Made by a program: the position numbers and the translations under genes
Origin: an uncultured Clostridia bacterium
GTDB taxonomy: Bacteria > Bacillota > Clostridia > Christensenellales > UBA1242
DNA length: 64,000 bases
Direction of reading: 5' to 3'
NCBI GenBank assembly: GCA_944362705.1
Contig: CALVTO010000003.1
Span: forward strand, 62,001 to 126,000
The notes under the pieces: model-generated
Told to the model about the DNA's origin: nothing
Databases searched by the model: none
What the model saw: the letters and a program-made list of their open reading frames with translations, nothing else
Shown: positions 26,688 through 36,568 of the stretch, one piece after another
How positions within the stretch are numbered: position 1 is the stretch's first letter
Layout of the letters: each line of letters starts with the position of its first letter

Positions 26688-28412
26688 TTATTTATGTTGC
26701 GTTTTTGTTTTTTTAGTCGTTTCGGTTTGTTGGGCTACATTATTTGCTGGAATTTGCGTTGTTTCTTTAGGTGAAACTTGACTATCGTTTTGTTGTTCGT
26801 CAAGTTCCGTTTGCATAATTCCTTGCTCTTGCGTTAGTGACTCAGTGCATATATTCGCAGTAGCAACCACAGGATCGGGTTGTTTAGGTTTACGTTGTAA
26901 CACCTGTTTTGCTAACCCAATAACGCCTTTAAATTCACTTGTTTTAAAATAACAAAGCAAGAAAATCAAATTTGGCACCACCAAGCAAATGCCACATTTT
27001 AGCACAAACCAACCAATTCCGGCAAACGGCAACAAACTGCACAACCAGTACGTAAGCGCACCTGCGCCCACAGTTACAACTGTGTAAAATGCAAATTTAC
27101 CAAAATAACGCAAAACTGACTTTTTAAAGTAATATTTATAAAGCACAAATGGTTCTACCCATAACGGCGCTACAATTGTGCTGATAATGGTTCCTAAAAT
27201 AATACCATTTAACCCCATAAATTTTGCAAGTACAATAGATGCTACTAAGTTAATACCAGCTTCAGCAATTGGTTTCCACCTGTCTTGCCACATAAGCCCT
27301 GCACAATCTCGAAACATAAGCGTATTTGTACGCATTTTGCTTAAATAGAAACTGATAACAATTAACAATACAGAAAGGTTTGGTAAAAGGTATTCCATGT
27401 TCCCTGTCCAAATATACATAAACGGTTGAAACAAACATATTAAACATACAGAACAAAACCCAACTATCCAAGAAAAAGCAAAATTGCTTTTTAAATAAAA
27501 ACCATATACTTCGTTGTTTGTTTTTGTTTGCATATAATTGCCTACACTCGCCTGTAAGGAATTTACTAACAAAGAAATAAATGAAATTAAAGAAGTAGTT
27601 ACTAATATATAATTTGAATAATACCCTAATACAATATAAGAAACCAAAGCAGAAATTAAAATATTGTCTGTAGAAAAAACTACAGCCCCACCAATTTTAT
27701 GCATGCTCATAGCTGCCACATTTTTGGTAATTTCTTTTTTTATACTAGGGTGTAAAGGTTCCGCTTTCCCGTTTATTTCAGGGTATAATTTGTTCGCAAA
27801 CACTTGCACTAAAATACAATCTATAAGCGTGCCTACTACCATAAGTATTACATATGCATAGAAATTTTTAAAAAGTAAAAGTGCTACAATTTGCAAGCCC
27901 GTACTAACAATAAGTGTCCCACTTTTTACCTTATTTTCCACATCATTTCGTTGAAAAGCAAACAACAAAGAACGTTTATGTGCAGACAAATACCCCACTA
28001 ACGTGTTAGCTAAAAACAACAAATACACAATGTAAATGTTAATATCTAGCCCTGTGGTATCGCCTTTTATCAAGTGTGGCAGAAACGGTGTAATGGCGGC
28101 GCCTAACACACCAACAACCAAAGCAATAACAAAGTATAACTTTTTATAAAGATAGTTTAATGCTTTAACTTGCTCCATATTCCCTTCGGCAATTGGTTTA
28201 TACATACTAAATACAATAGCACTACCTATACCAAGTTCTGCCAAGTTTAATAGATTGAATATATTCGTAAACAAACCATTTACACCTAAATACTTAGCAC
28301 CAAGCGTATAAATTAAAACGGTACGTAAAACGAATTGCAATACTAACTGTATTGCAAATTTAATTATACTAAATATTGTATTCCGTTTTACGTTTTCTGT
28401 TCTTGTCATCAT
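26688..28412 (-). CDS. Polysaccharide flippase (Wzx-type, MATE/MOP superfamily)
   Basis: A 574-residue membrane protein with about 14 transmembrane helices that moves lipid-linked glycan units across the membrane. The start MMTRTENVKRNTIFSIIKFAIQLVLQF and the GAKYLGVNGLFTNIFNLLNLAELGIGSAIVFSMY block are typical of the family. A 70-residue polar, glutamine/threonine-rich cytoplasmic tail follows the last helix. It is the last gene of the polysaccharide operon, and its ATG overlaps the stop of the decayed glycosyltransferase (ATGATG/TGA), so it was once coupled to that gene. Confidence 0.88.
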   Translation of the reverse strand: MMTRTENVKRNTIFSIIKFAIQLVLQFVLRTVLIYTLGAKYLGVNGLFTNIFNLLNLAELGIGSAIVFSMYKPIAEGNMEQVKALNYLYKKLYFVIALVVGVLGAAITPFLPHLIKGDTTGLDINIYIVYLLFLANTLVGYLSAHKRSLLFAFQRNDVENKVKSGTLIVSTGLQIVALLLFKNFYAYVILMVVGTLIDCILVQVFANKLYPEINGKAEPLHPSIKKEITKNVAAMSMHKIGGAVVFSTDNILISALVSYIVLGYYSNYILVTTSLISFISLLVNSLQASVGNYMQTKTNNEVYGFYLKSNFAFSWIVGFCSVCLICLFQPFMYIWTGNMEYLLPNLSVLLIVISFYLSKMRTNTLMFRDCAGLMWQDRWKPIAEAGINLVASIVLAKFMGLNGIILGTIISTIVAPLWVEPFVLYKYYFKKSVLRYFGKFAFYTVVTVGAGALTYWLCSLLPFAGIGWFVLKCGICLVVPNLIFLLCYFKTSEFKGVIGLAKQVLQRKPKQPDPVVATANICTESLTQEQGIMQTELDEQQNDSQVSPKETTQIPANNVAQQTETTKKTKTQHK

Positions 28413-29393
28413 TTAAAATCTACTAAATTTGGATTTTTATCTAATATAGATTCATATTGTTCCTTTATACCATACCGACATTCTTTGTCGAGTTGTTTAT
28501 ATCTTTGATATTTATTAATCCTGGATTCTTCATCTGCCTAACCATAATTTTTTAGACAAATATCCGAATTTATATGTTGCAATCTCCAAATATTTTTAGA
28601 AAATCTTCCACAATATTGCTTTAATTTTTGTAAAACCTTTCCCCATGTATATAAACATCGTTTCCATCTCGAAGATTTAAAACCTTGAAACATTTCAAAA
28701 GAAAAACCGTTTTTAATAAAATCATTTGCGCCAACTAAATATTCTTTTCTATCAATATGATAAGCCGGATACACCGTATCTATATATAAATCTAAATTTA
28801 ATGCTTTTGCACGAATGCAAAAATGCCTATCTTCTCCCCAAAACGAAACGTTATCTAATAAAGAAAATGAAACTCCTTGTGCTAGTGCATGGCAACTTAT
28901 TAAAGTACACGCTCCGAGACCTCCCACGGAATATATACCTGAAATTTGTAAATTTTCTACAAAATCTTTATTTTTTTGTTTTATTTCCTGTTTGGTATAA
29001 AATTCTCCCCATTCTTTTTTATAAAAAAGATTTTCATCTTGTAACCAAACTTGCGGCATTGGTGCTCCCCAAGGAACCCATTTTGTCCAAAAAATATTAG
29101 ATACAATATTTTTTTTCTACTAACAAAATGCAATAAAGTTTTAGGATGTAAAACAATGTTTGAATCAATAAAAAATGCATAATCAAATTTATTTATCAAA
29201 GCATAATCTAACATATCATTTTTAAACGTTGTAATTTTTTTAATTAAATCATTTTTCCATACATGTGTATTTTTATTACATTCATACTACTTGTTGAAGA
29301 ATAAGTATAATCAGTATTATATTTTAATACCACATTTGAATTCTTTTGTTTAAATAAAGATAGAGGTTCCTTAGATTTTTCATCCACATTTCA
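28409..29393 (-). pseudogene. Decayed ANP1-like glycosyltransferase
   Basis: Fragments in shifted frames together read like a GT-A glycosyltransferase: NTHVW..., then FDYAFFIDSNIVLHPKTLLHF (DxD-like site), then NIFWTKWVPWGAPMPQVWL and WGEDRHFCIRAKAL. There is a frame change near 29268-29285. A second, at the eight-A run near 29111-29118, is repaired by adding one A. An in-frame TAG at 28538-28540 is followed by 42 further codons in the same frame that end at the flippase start. The usual N-terminal GxPVRQ part is missing. Neighbours are active-looking glycosyltransferases in the same operon. Decay is more likely than sequencing error because at least three defects are present. Confidence 0.78.
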
Positions 29394-29470
29394 CTGCCTA
29401 CTTCTTTTGATATAACAATATAAAGCAGTCAATAAATATGACTTTTTTATTAAATAGAACTATAAAGATA

Positions 29471-30451
29471 TTAATACAACAATTTTAATATTTTTTTTCT
29501 ATCTTTATAAATTAAATAATTAGATATTTTTGTTTTTAATGACTTTGTTTGTTTATTAAAAACCTGCAAATTTTCTTTAGAATTAAATTTAGAGATAACA
29601 TCATCTTTATGTAAAAATCTTAACCCTTCACCGTTTAATTTAATAGCTTCAATATATAATGCTTTATAAATATAAAATTTAAATTTTTTTAAACTTTCCG
29701 GATCGATTTTATCGCAAATTTTTCCAACAATATTTTTATAAACCACTATTTTTTTTTTGAAGTTGTCTAAATTGACACGATGAAGAGCACTATCCTCATG
29801 TTGAAAATAATTATACAAATACTCGTTTACTACTGCAATTTTAAAGTTTGGTTGAATATAGTTAATATTAAATAATAAGTCCTCGCAATAATGTCCCTCA
29901 AACTTAATTTTTTTGACATAATTTCGTTTATATAAACCTCTCCAAACACAACTCATAATATTGTCAGTTTGTATAATATTTTTTTTATATTTAAAGTTGA
30001 AATTTATGTAGTTACTTAATAGAACTTTTCCAGTGCAATTTATTAAATTTTTTTCATCACAACAAATAACCTTATTCTGATAAACTTTTTTATATTTACA
30101 CAAAGCCAAATCAGCATTTTGCTTTTCAATAGCATCCACAAGTTTTTCAATCATTGACGATTCTAAATAATCATCGCTATCAACAAAAGCCAAATAATCG
30201 CCACGGGAAACATTTATACCGACATTTCTTGCAACATCTACACCTTCGTTATCTTGGTTAAATACTTTCACTCTTTTATCTATTTTAGCAAAACCCATAC
30301 ATAAATTTAAACTATTATCCACACTTCCGTCATTAATTAGAATTATTTCAATGTTTTTATATGTTTGATTAAGAATGCTAAAAATACACTTATTTAGATA
30401 TCTATCAGCATTGTATACAGGTACAATAACCGAAATTAACGCGTTTTCCAT
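29471..30451 (-). CDS. Glycosyltransferase family 2
   Basis: A 326-residue GT-A enzyme that transfers a sugar from a nucleotide donor to the growing glycan. It opens with ALISVIVPVYNADRYLNKCIFSILNQTYKNIEI and has the DDGS-type element INDGSVDNS and the metal-binding DSDDY. The C-terminal half is lysine- and tyrosine-rich. The start at 30451 (MENALIS) has GGGAG upstream. It follows the GT4 gene by 13 bases. Base composition here is very AT-rich compared with the operon's first genes. Confidence 0.9.
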   Translation of the reverse strand: MENALISVIVPVYNADRYLNKCIFSILNQTYKNIEIILINDGSVDNSLNLCMGFAKIDKRVKVFNQDNEGVDVARNVGINVSRGDYLAFVDSDDYLESSMIEKLVDAIEKQNADLALCKYKKVYQNKVICCDEKNLINCTGKVLLSNYINFNFKYKKNIIQTDNIMSCVWRGLYKRNYVKKIKFEGHYCEDLLFNINYIQPNFKIAVVNEYLYNYFQHEDSALHRVNLDNFKKKIVVYKNIVGKICDKIDPESLKKFKFYIYKALYIEAIKLNGEGLRFLHKDDVISKFNSKENLQVFNKQTKSLKTKISNYLIYKDRKKILKLLY

Positions 30452-30464
30452 ATTCACTCCCAAT

Positions 30465-31634
30465 TTAAAATGAATTTAACAACTTTTCAATTATCTTATA
30501 ATTATTATAATTGTAATTTTCAAGCAATTTCTTTTTTTCTTTTATAAGTTCCTTATTTGAAAGCACGTGTTTTAACATTTCATATATTGCTTTTTCATTA
30601 TTTTCACAAATAAACCCATAATTTTGAATCATTTCTTGTGAAGAAATAATGTTACTAGTAAAAATAGGGGTTCCCAACAACATAGACTCATTATAAACCA
30701 TTGGCGCAGCTTCATAATAAGAAACTAGTACAAATAAATCCGCTGCTTTAAAGTATGGATATGGATTTTTTTGTTCTCCATATAATTTAACATATGTTGT
30801 CATATTATTTTCATTTAAATAAGTTTCTATTTGATTTTTTAGAGAACCATTACCAACAATGTTTAAATTAAAATCAAAACCTTCGTTATGTAATGTTTTA
30901 ATAATAGGCAAAAATCTTAAATGTGCTTTTTCTTTTTCTAATCGTGAAACCATAAGTAAATTAAAAGCTTTTTCAAATCCAACCTTAAACTCACCTGACT
31001 TTTTTATAATAATATCATTTCTTTGCGTATTATATAAGTAATCACATAATGGTGCAAGTTCGGGACAAATCTTTGCAACTTGCAAAGAGCAGCTTTTTGA
31101 AACGCTAAGCAATTTATTAAATTGCTTGAACTTTTTGATATTAGATTTTGATAATAGTTTTTCTTTTACAACATCACTATGCAAAATGCAAAATTTCTTT
31201 TTTGCTTTTACACCCCATAAGACAAATTCAACGCTGCCAGCAGCCATGCATCTATTGCCTTGCGTGTGCGCAAAAGAAATTGCACAATCATACTCTTGTT
31301 TTAATGTATTTTGCTTAGCACCATATTTTAGAGGTAAATAATTTGTAAACACTTTAGAAAATCCCGCCACACAAAAACGCTTAAAAGTCTGCCATTTCCC
31401 AAATTTTTTTGTATCTTTTTGAGACGCCCCAAATAATTTTAATACACCTTTTGCCTCTATGACATTGACATAATTGGGTATATCGTTCATATAACAACCA
31501 TCTTTTCTTAGTAAAAATAAATCAATTTCATAATCATCTTTATATTTTTCTAAATAATATAATAAATTATTGAGAGATTTTGCTATTCCGCCTGCCCCCA
31601 TTTGGTTTAGAACAAATAAAATTTTCTTTTTCAT
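30465..31634 (-). CDS. Glycosyltransferase family 4
   Basis: A 389-residue GT-B enzyme. The start MKKKILFVLNQMGAGGIAKSL carries the glycine-rich acceptor-domain turn. The C-terminal donor domain has LLMVSRLEKEKAHLRFLPI and the EX7E-like YYEAAPMVYNESMLLGTPIF. The start at 31634 is one base from the stop of the preceding GT2 gene and has AAAGGGAA. It belongs to the polysaccharide operon. Confidence 0.9.
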   Translation of the reverse strand: MKKKILFVLNQMGAGGIAKSLNNLLYYLEKYKDDYEIDLFLLRKDGCYMNDIPNYVNVIEAKGVLKLFGASQKDTKKFGKWQTFKRFCVAGFSKVFTNYLPLKYGAKQNTLKQEYDCAISFAHTQGNRCMAAGSVEFVLWGVKAKKKFCILHSDVVKEKLLSKSNIKKFKQFNKLLSVSKSCSLQVAKICPELAPLCDYLYNTQRNDIIIKKSGEFKVGFEKAFNLLMVSRLEKEKAHLRFLPIIKTLHNEGFDFNLNIVGNGSLKNQIETYLNENNMTTYVKLYGEQKNPYPYFKAADLFVLVSYYEAAPMVYNESMLLGTPIFTSNIISSQEMIQNYGFICENNEKAIYEMLKHVLSNKELIKEKKKLLENYNYNNYKIIEKLLNSF

Positions 31635-31635
31635 A

Positions 31636-32526
31636 TTATTTCCCTTTGTACTTTCTTTTTTTATGCAAATATATAACCCACGCTGGCAAAAAATTGATAA
31701 CAAATAAACATTTTGAATTAGCTAATTGATATTGTTGCTTAAATTTCATTTTACTTGCTAAGGCATAAACAATATATGCAATGGTATATTTAATTTTATA
31801 TTTAAGTTTAAACGGTTTTGTTGACATAGACAAATAACAACTAACTGCACCTTGTGGATTTAAAAACAAACGCTTTGCCACACCAGCAGATAAGCCTTCT
31901 TCTTGATATTCTGCCACATAAATTGCTTTGTTTTGAAATAACATATTGTATTTTAACGCCATTTTGCACCATATAGTAGATTCGCTTAAAAAATTTTCAC
32001 CTTGATACACAGGAAATGGGTATTTTTTTAAAATATTTGTTTTAAAAACTTCGCATTTATCACCAAAAGTTTCTTTATTATATCGTTGATTTATAAAATT
32101 ATCTATAATTTTATTTTGTGTATATGGTTTACCTATAATTTTTCCATTTGAAAAAACTTTTAAATAACCTAAACCGCACAAATTTGCATTATCTTTTATT
32201 TGCAGATAATCTTTAGCAATGGTTTCAATAGCATGCGGTAACAAGATATCGTCGTTATCTACAATAAGTGTCAATTCTTCTTTAACAAATTCCATGGCTT
32301 TATTGATACATGTATGTTTACCACCATTTTGTTTTTTTATATATTGAATTTCAAACAAGTTTTCATGTAAAAATTTTTGCACAAAAACGTCAGGCGATTC
32401 TTGCGAACCATCGTCGATAATATACCAAGTAAAATTTTTGTCCGTCTGTGTTTTTAAACTTCGATATAAATTATTTAAAAGTGTGGGTCTATTATAATTT
32501 GGTGTAACTATTGCTAATAATTTCAT
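31636..32526 (-). CDS. Glycosyltransferase family 2
   Basis: A 296-residue GT-A enzyme. It begins MKLLAIVTPNYNRPTLLNNLYRSL, with IIDDGSQE as the nucleotide-binding element, a GGKHTCINKAM block, and DNDD as the metal-binding DxD site. These residues are all intact. The C-terminus is basic and may lie against the membrane. It is 20 bases downstream of the GT4 gene at 32547-33584. Confidence 0.9.
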   Translation of the reverse strand: MKLLAIVTPNYNRPTLLNNLYRSLKTQTDKNFTWYIIDDGSQESPDVFVQKFLHENLFEIQYIKKQNGGKHTCINKAMEFVKEELTLIVDNDDILLPHAIETIAKDYLQIKDNANLCGLGYLKVFSNGKIIGKPYTQNKIIDNFINQRYNKETFGDKCEVFKTNILKKYPFPVYQGENFLSESTIWCKMALKYNMLFQNKAIYVAEYQEEGLSAGVAKRLFLNPQGAVSCYLSMSTKPFKLKYKIKYTIAYIVYALASKMKFKQQYQLANSKCLFVINFLPAWVIYLHKKRKYKGK

Positions 32527-32546
32527 ATTGAACTACCTTTACTGTG

Positions 32547-33584
32547 TTATTTATTAAATGTTGTATATTCAGATAACACTTTGCTTTTATATGTTGAAAT
32601 GTTATTATATTCTTCGGCAAACTTGTTAATATTGTCTTGCACCTGTTTGTATTCATTTTTATGTAACATAATATAATGTGATAATGCGCTAACAGCTTCT
32701 TGATTAGTTTGATACAGAACCCCAATATCATTACGAATAATATCTTTCATGCCGTCGGTAGGGGTTGAAACAATTGGAACACCTAAACTTATAGCCTCTA
32801 ACGCACACATTGGTGTGCCTTCATAGATAGAACTCATGAGCATGACTTTTGACTGTGCTAAGATTTGATAAGGATTAGACACAAACCCCAACATTTTTAC
32901 GTTGTTTTGCAATTGGTATTCTTTAAGTTTCGCTTCAAACTCTGCACGTAAGTCTCCATCGCCAACCACTGCCATCTTAAAATTTGGTTTTACTTTTGCT
33001 AAACCTTTAGCGATTTCCAATAAACGTAATGGGTTTTTTTGTTTTGTTAATCTGCCTAAATAAATAATATCATAAGTTTTTTCATGGCTCGATACAGAGT
33101 TTTGAATGTTTTGAACATTGACAATGTTATATAGAACAGAACTTTTATCTTTAATTTTATTATAAAACTTATATTCTTTTAAACAAGAATTAGAAACCCA
33201 AAAAATGTGTTTGCATTTTTTTGCAAATATTTGAAAAAGACAACTTTTGAATGTTGTTTTTTTCATATCATCATTATTCACATGTACATGACCTATTACT
33301 GGAATTTTGCCCTTACTAGCCATAACTGCAAAAATAACCGCTTTAATATCGTGCGCATGAATAACATTTGGTTGATAGGTTTTCAATATTTTTTTTAAGT
33401 TTTTTGCATTTAATTTTTGCAATGGAAAATATGTTATGTTATTTTCTTGCAACTTTTGTGCAATGCTACCTTGCGGACTACAATAAGCCATATCAATGTC
33501 ATTTTTAAACATTTCTATAATTTGGCAAGCCACATTTTCTGCGCCAGAAAATTTTTTGGTAGACAATACATGTAATATTTTCAT
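32547..33584 (-). CDS. Glycosyltransferase family 4
   Basis: A 345-residue GT-B enzyme. The N-terminal domain starts MKILHVLSTKKFSGAENVACQII and has VIHAHDIKA. The donor domain has IIYLGRLTKQKNPLRLLEIAKG, GDGDLRAEFE and SSIYEGTPMCALEAISLGVPIV with the conserved EX7E glutamates. It is ten bases downstream of the EpsG-like gene. Confidence 0.92.
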   Translation of the reverse strand: MKILHVLSTKKFSGAENVACQIIEMFKNDIDMAYCSPQGSIAQKLQENNITYFPLQKLNAKNLKKILKTYQPNVIHAHDIKAVIFAVMASKGKIPVIGHVHVNNDDMKKTTFKSCLFQIFAKKCKHIFWVSNSCLKEYKFYNKIKDKSSVLYNIVNVQNIQNSVSSHEKTYDIIYLGRLTKQKNPLRLLEIAKGLAKVKPNFKMAVVGDGDLRAEFEAKLKEYQLQNNVKMLGFVSNPYQILAQSKVMLMSSIYEGTPMCALEAISLGVPIVSTPTDGMKDIIRNDIGVLYQTNQEAVSALSHYIMLHKNEYKQVQDNINKFAEEYNNISTYKSKVLSEYTTFNK

Positions 33585-33594
33585 AATAACCTCT

Positions 33595-34743
33595 TTAAAT
33601 CTTTAAAAATTTATATGGATATACGCCCTGCGCATTTATTATAGGCAAAGACAATATATAGTATAATAGAGCAACACCTACAACTAAAACATAAAAAATT
33701 TTATACCATTTTTGATTCCTTATGGTTGATAAAAAAATTGGAACTAAAAAAATAATTGACCAAAAATAATAGTACATTAAACGACCAAATAATGTAGATC
33801 TTTCCGTTAAAACTGAAAACAAACTTAATGCCGCGCTAATGGAATATAAATATAAAAAGAAGTGAAATGATTTTGAAAAAGTATATCCTTTTTTTTCTAA
33901 AACAACTTTATATATATATATTATAAGCATAAAGAAAATGTAAGAAACAACCTCTAATATTCCCACCAGAGAAAGCTTATCTAGTGCACCATTAACAATA
34001 TAAATTGTGTAATAATCTTTTTTTACAATAATAGAGAATAACTTAATGCAATAAGGGTATATAAAAACACCTAACACACATAAACCAAATATGAACAACA
34101 AACTTTTCCATGAAAATTCTTTGTTCCATAAAAAATAAATTGGTAAACATATTAATACTGTCTTATGAAAAAATACCGCGGTTAATATTATGAGCAAGTA
34201 GCTAATAAAGTTTCTATTTACAACATACTTTAAACTATATATTACAAGTGCAATCGCAATGCTTTGTCTTACCTGATTTAGCCCACGCAAATAGACATCA
34301 ACAGTTAAAAATAAAAACATAGACAACGTTGCATTTGCTGAATAGTTTTTAATAGATTTACATACACAATATAAAATAATTATCTCAATTATAAACAATA
34401 GAAATGTAAACCCATATTGTTTACCAAAAATAAAAGCAGCTACATAATTCAAACTTTGATATAGAAATTCAAAATTATTTCCATCTTCTATTTTTAAGTT
34501 TTCAGCTATTAAATTAAAATTTTTTAGATAATTGGGCAAATCATAACCAATGTCATATGATCGTAAACCTGCAACAATTAACAATAAAAAAACTGATAAC
34601 AAAGATATTTGGTTATATATATTAAAGCCGTATGCTTTTTGTTTAATTGTATTCGGTGTCAAAACAATATGCTTAGTTAAACAATTATTTTTTACATAAT
34701 TTAATGTGTATACTAAAAACATCAGTAATATAAATACTAACAT
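33595..34743 (-). CDS. EpsG-family polysaccharide polymerase-like membrane protein
   Basis: A 382-residue protein with about ten membrane helices. The loop GLRSYDIGYDLPNYLKNFN after the second helix is the EpsG/Wzy hallmark (R-x-x-x-x-G-x-D-x-x-x-Y). These proteins join glycan repeat units on the outer face of the membrane. The operon's first gene also looks like a polymerase or ligase, so one of the two may act on a different step. It is two bases after the GT4 gene upstream. Confidence 0.85.
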   Translation of the reverse strand: MLVFILLMFLVYTLNYVKNNCLTKHIVLTPNTIKQKAYGFNIYNQISLLSVFLLLIVAGLRSYDIGYDLPNYLKNFNLIAENLKIEDGNNFEFLYQSLNYVAAFIFGKQYGFTFLLFIIEIIILYCVCKSIKNYSANATLSMFLFLTVDVYLRGLNQVRQSIAIALVIYSLKYVVNRNFISYLLIILTAVFFHKTVLICLPIYFLWNKEFSWKSLLFIFGLCVLGVFIYPYCIKLFSIIVKKDYYTIYIVNGALDKLSLVGILEVVSYIFFMLIIYIYKVVLEKKGYTFSKSFHFFLYLYSISAALSLFSVLTERSTLFGRLMYYYFWSIIFLVPIFLSTIRNQKWYKIFYVLVVGVALLYYILSLPIINAQGVYPYKFLKI

Positions 34744-34745
34744 TA

Positions 34746-35855
34746 TTATACTTCCTTATATATCTCGTTTAATTCTTTTTTAACATTTTCAACAGAATAT
34801 TGTTTTATATCTTCTAAATTGTTTTTTCTTATTTTCTCACACAAATTTTTATTTTTGTATAATTTTAAAATTTGTTCTTTCATTTGAGCAATATTGGTAG
34901 GTTCAAATAAAAACCCGTTACGTTCTACCGCAACTAAATCTTTACAGCCCCTTATATTGCTAGCTAAAATCGGTAAACCTAAGTTCATGGCTTCCATCAT
35001 ACTCATAGGCAAGCCTTCACGAAATGATGGCATAATGAATGCATCACTTGCTTTTAACACATCTTGTACATCTTTTCTAAACCCTAACAATTTTACAACA
35101 TTTTGCAAGTTGTGTTTTGCAATAAATGTTTCATATTCTTGCCTGCGTGTCCCTTGCCCACAAATCACATATGTAAAGTTTGGCAAGTTAAGGTCAGCTA
35201 CTGCTTTAAGTACTGCTAAATGATTTTTATTTTCATTAAGTTCACCAACAGAAATTAAAACAAAATCTTGCTTACCAATACCCAACTCTTCCCTTATTTG
35301 GTCCACATTTTTTTCTGATTGCGTTTTATTCACAAACCCAATACCATGTATTTTAAAAACCTTTTTAGCTTTCATTTTTTTAGCCGCTTGGTAATCTTCT
35401 TCGTTTATGGTAATTAATACGTCGGTATATTTTGCCAAGTATTTTTCTACAGGTTTAAAAATAAGGTTGTTTTTAAGTGGCGCACCTTTAAAAAAATGAA
35501 AACCATGTGCGGTATAAATGCAAGGTATTTTAAACTTTTTAGCAAGTAATCTTCCAAATAAACCCCCAACTGGTTGTTGGCAATAAATTAAGTTATATCT
35601 ATTTTCTTTTACAAGTTTTTTTAATTCTTTATATGCTTTTATATTCTTAGGGCTAACAGGGTTTCGCGCACTGTGAATTTCGTGCATAGTAAACCCGTAT
35701 TTTTCTTTTAACTCATCAAACCAAAAGCCACTTTTATTGCAAGCACATTCTACAACGTTGCCAGCTTTTTGCATTTCTTGTATATGTGGAATTAAAAACT
35801 GCCAAATCATGTTGTCTGTTGTAGCTAACACTAACACTTTTTTGTTTGTAAACAT
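34746..35855 (-). CDS. Glycosyltransferase family 4 (EpsD/CapM-like)
   Basis: A 369-residue GT-B enzyme. It starts with KVLVLATTDNMIWQFLIPHIQEM and has YCQQPVGGLFGRLLAKK and YTAHGFHFFKGAP, characteristic of EpsD-like transferases that add the second sugar to the lipid-linked primer. The donor domain includes SVGELNENKNHLAVLKAV and SFREGLPMSMMEAMNLGLPI. Its start codon overlaps the stop of the sugar-transferase gene by one base (TAATG), fitting coupled synthesis of the first two steps. Confidence 0.92.
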   Translation of the reverse strand: MFTNKKVLVLATTDNMIWQFLIPHIQEMQKAGNVVECACNKSGFWFDELKEKYGFTMHEIHSARNPVSPKNIKAYKELKKLVKENRYNLIYCQQPVGGLFGRLLAKKFKIPCIYTAHGFHFFKGAPLKNNLIFKPVEKYLAKYTDVLITINEEDYQAAKKMKAKKVFKIHGIGFVNKTQSEKNVDQIREELGIGKQDFVLISVGELNENKNHLAVLKAVADLNLPNFTYVICGQGTRRQEYETFIAKHNLQNVVKLLGFRKDVQDVLKASDAFIMPSFREGLPMSMMEAMNLGLPILASNIRGCKDLVAVERNGFLFEPTNIAQMKEQILKLYKNKNLCEKIRKNNLEDIKQYSVENVKKELNEIYKEV

Positions 35856-36568
35856 TAACTTGCCCTCTTTTTATTCTTTTTTTCTTTTACTTCGTTAATT
35901 AGTTCTATTGCTTTTTGTTGCTTTTCCGCATATTCTTCTTGCGAAATTTGGTTCGTTTCTAGCAAATAGTCGCCAAAATAATAGTTTTGCTTGGTTTGAT
36001 TTTGTTCTACAATATCCGACTTTTTAAACACTTTGCCAATCGTTTTAAAAAAGATTTTTGTATCTTGCCAAAATGTTAAATGTTCAACGTATTGTTTATC
36101 GTAGGCAAAAATTTCTTCCCAAGTCGCGTTATTACGTCCATTCACTTGCGCTAAGCCAGTTAAACCTGGGCGCACTTTTGCACGAATATTTTGTTCATCG
36201 TTATAAAACACCATATCTTTTACAAGTTTTGGTCTTGGACCAATAATAGACATATCGCCTTTAAAAATATTCCAAAGCTGAGGAAGTTCATCTAAACTAG
36301 TTTTGCGTAGTGCGTTGCCAAACTTTGTCATACGTTGTTCATCTGGCAACAAATTGCCTTCTGCATCACGTTCGTTGGTCATGGTTCTAAATTTATAAAG
36401 TTTAAAAATTTTATTGTTTTTCCCTGGCCTATATTGCGCAAAAACAGCAGGTCCGCCTAATTTACACCTTACTAAAATTGCCGTAATTAGCATAATAGGG
36501 CTAAACACAATAAGTGCCAAGCCAGAAAGAAGTATATCAAAAAAACGTTTAAAAAAATGTTTATACAT
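35855..36568 (-). CDS. Initiating undecaprenyl-phosphate sugar-1-phosphate transferase
   Basis: A 237-residue bacterial sugar transferase (EpsL/WcaJ catalytic type) that loads the first sugar phosphate on undecaprenyl phosphate. The N-terminal membrane hairpin is FFDILLSGLALIVFSPIMLI. The catalytic core follows with KLYKFRTM, KTSLDELPQLWNIFKGDMS, IGPRP and VRPGLTGLAQVNGR, all family signatures. The short form lacks the four-helix N-terminal domain. The C-terminus has a 50-residue charged extension. It overlaps the upstream polymerase gene by eight bases. Confidence 0.94.
   Translation of the reverse strand: MYKHFFKRFFDILLSGLALIVFSPIMLITAILVRCKLGGPAVFAQYRPGKNNKIFKLYKFRTMTNERDAEGNLLPDEQRMTKFGNALRKTSLDELPQLWNIFKGDMSIIGPRPKLVKDMVFYNDEQNIRAKVRPGLTGLAQVNGRNNATWEEIFAYDKQYVEHLTFWQDTKIFFKTIGKVFKKSDIVEQNQTKQNYYFGDYLLETNQISQEEYAEKQQKAIELINEVKEKKNKKRAS

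Noticed and set aside
28981..29214. A separate 77-residue protein
   Set aside because: It is one frame fragment of the decayed glycosyltransferase; its motifs continue in another frame after the A8 run.
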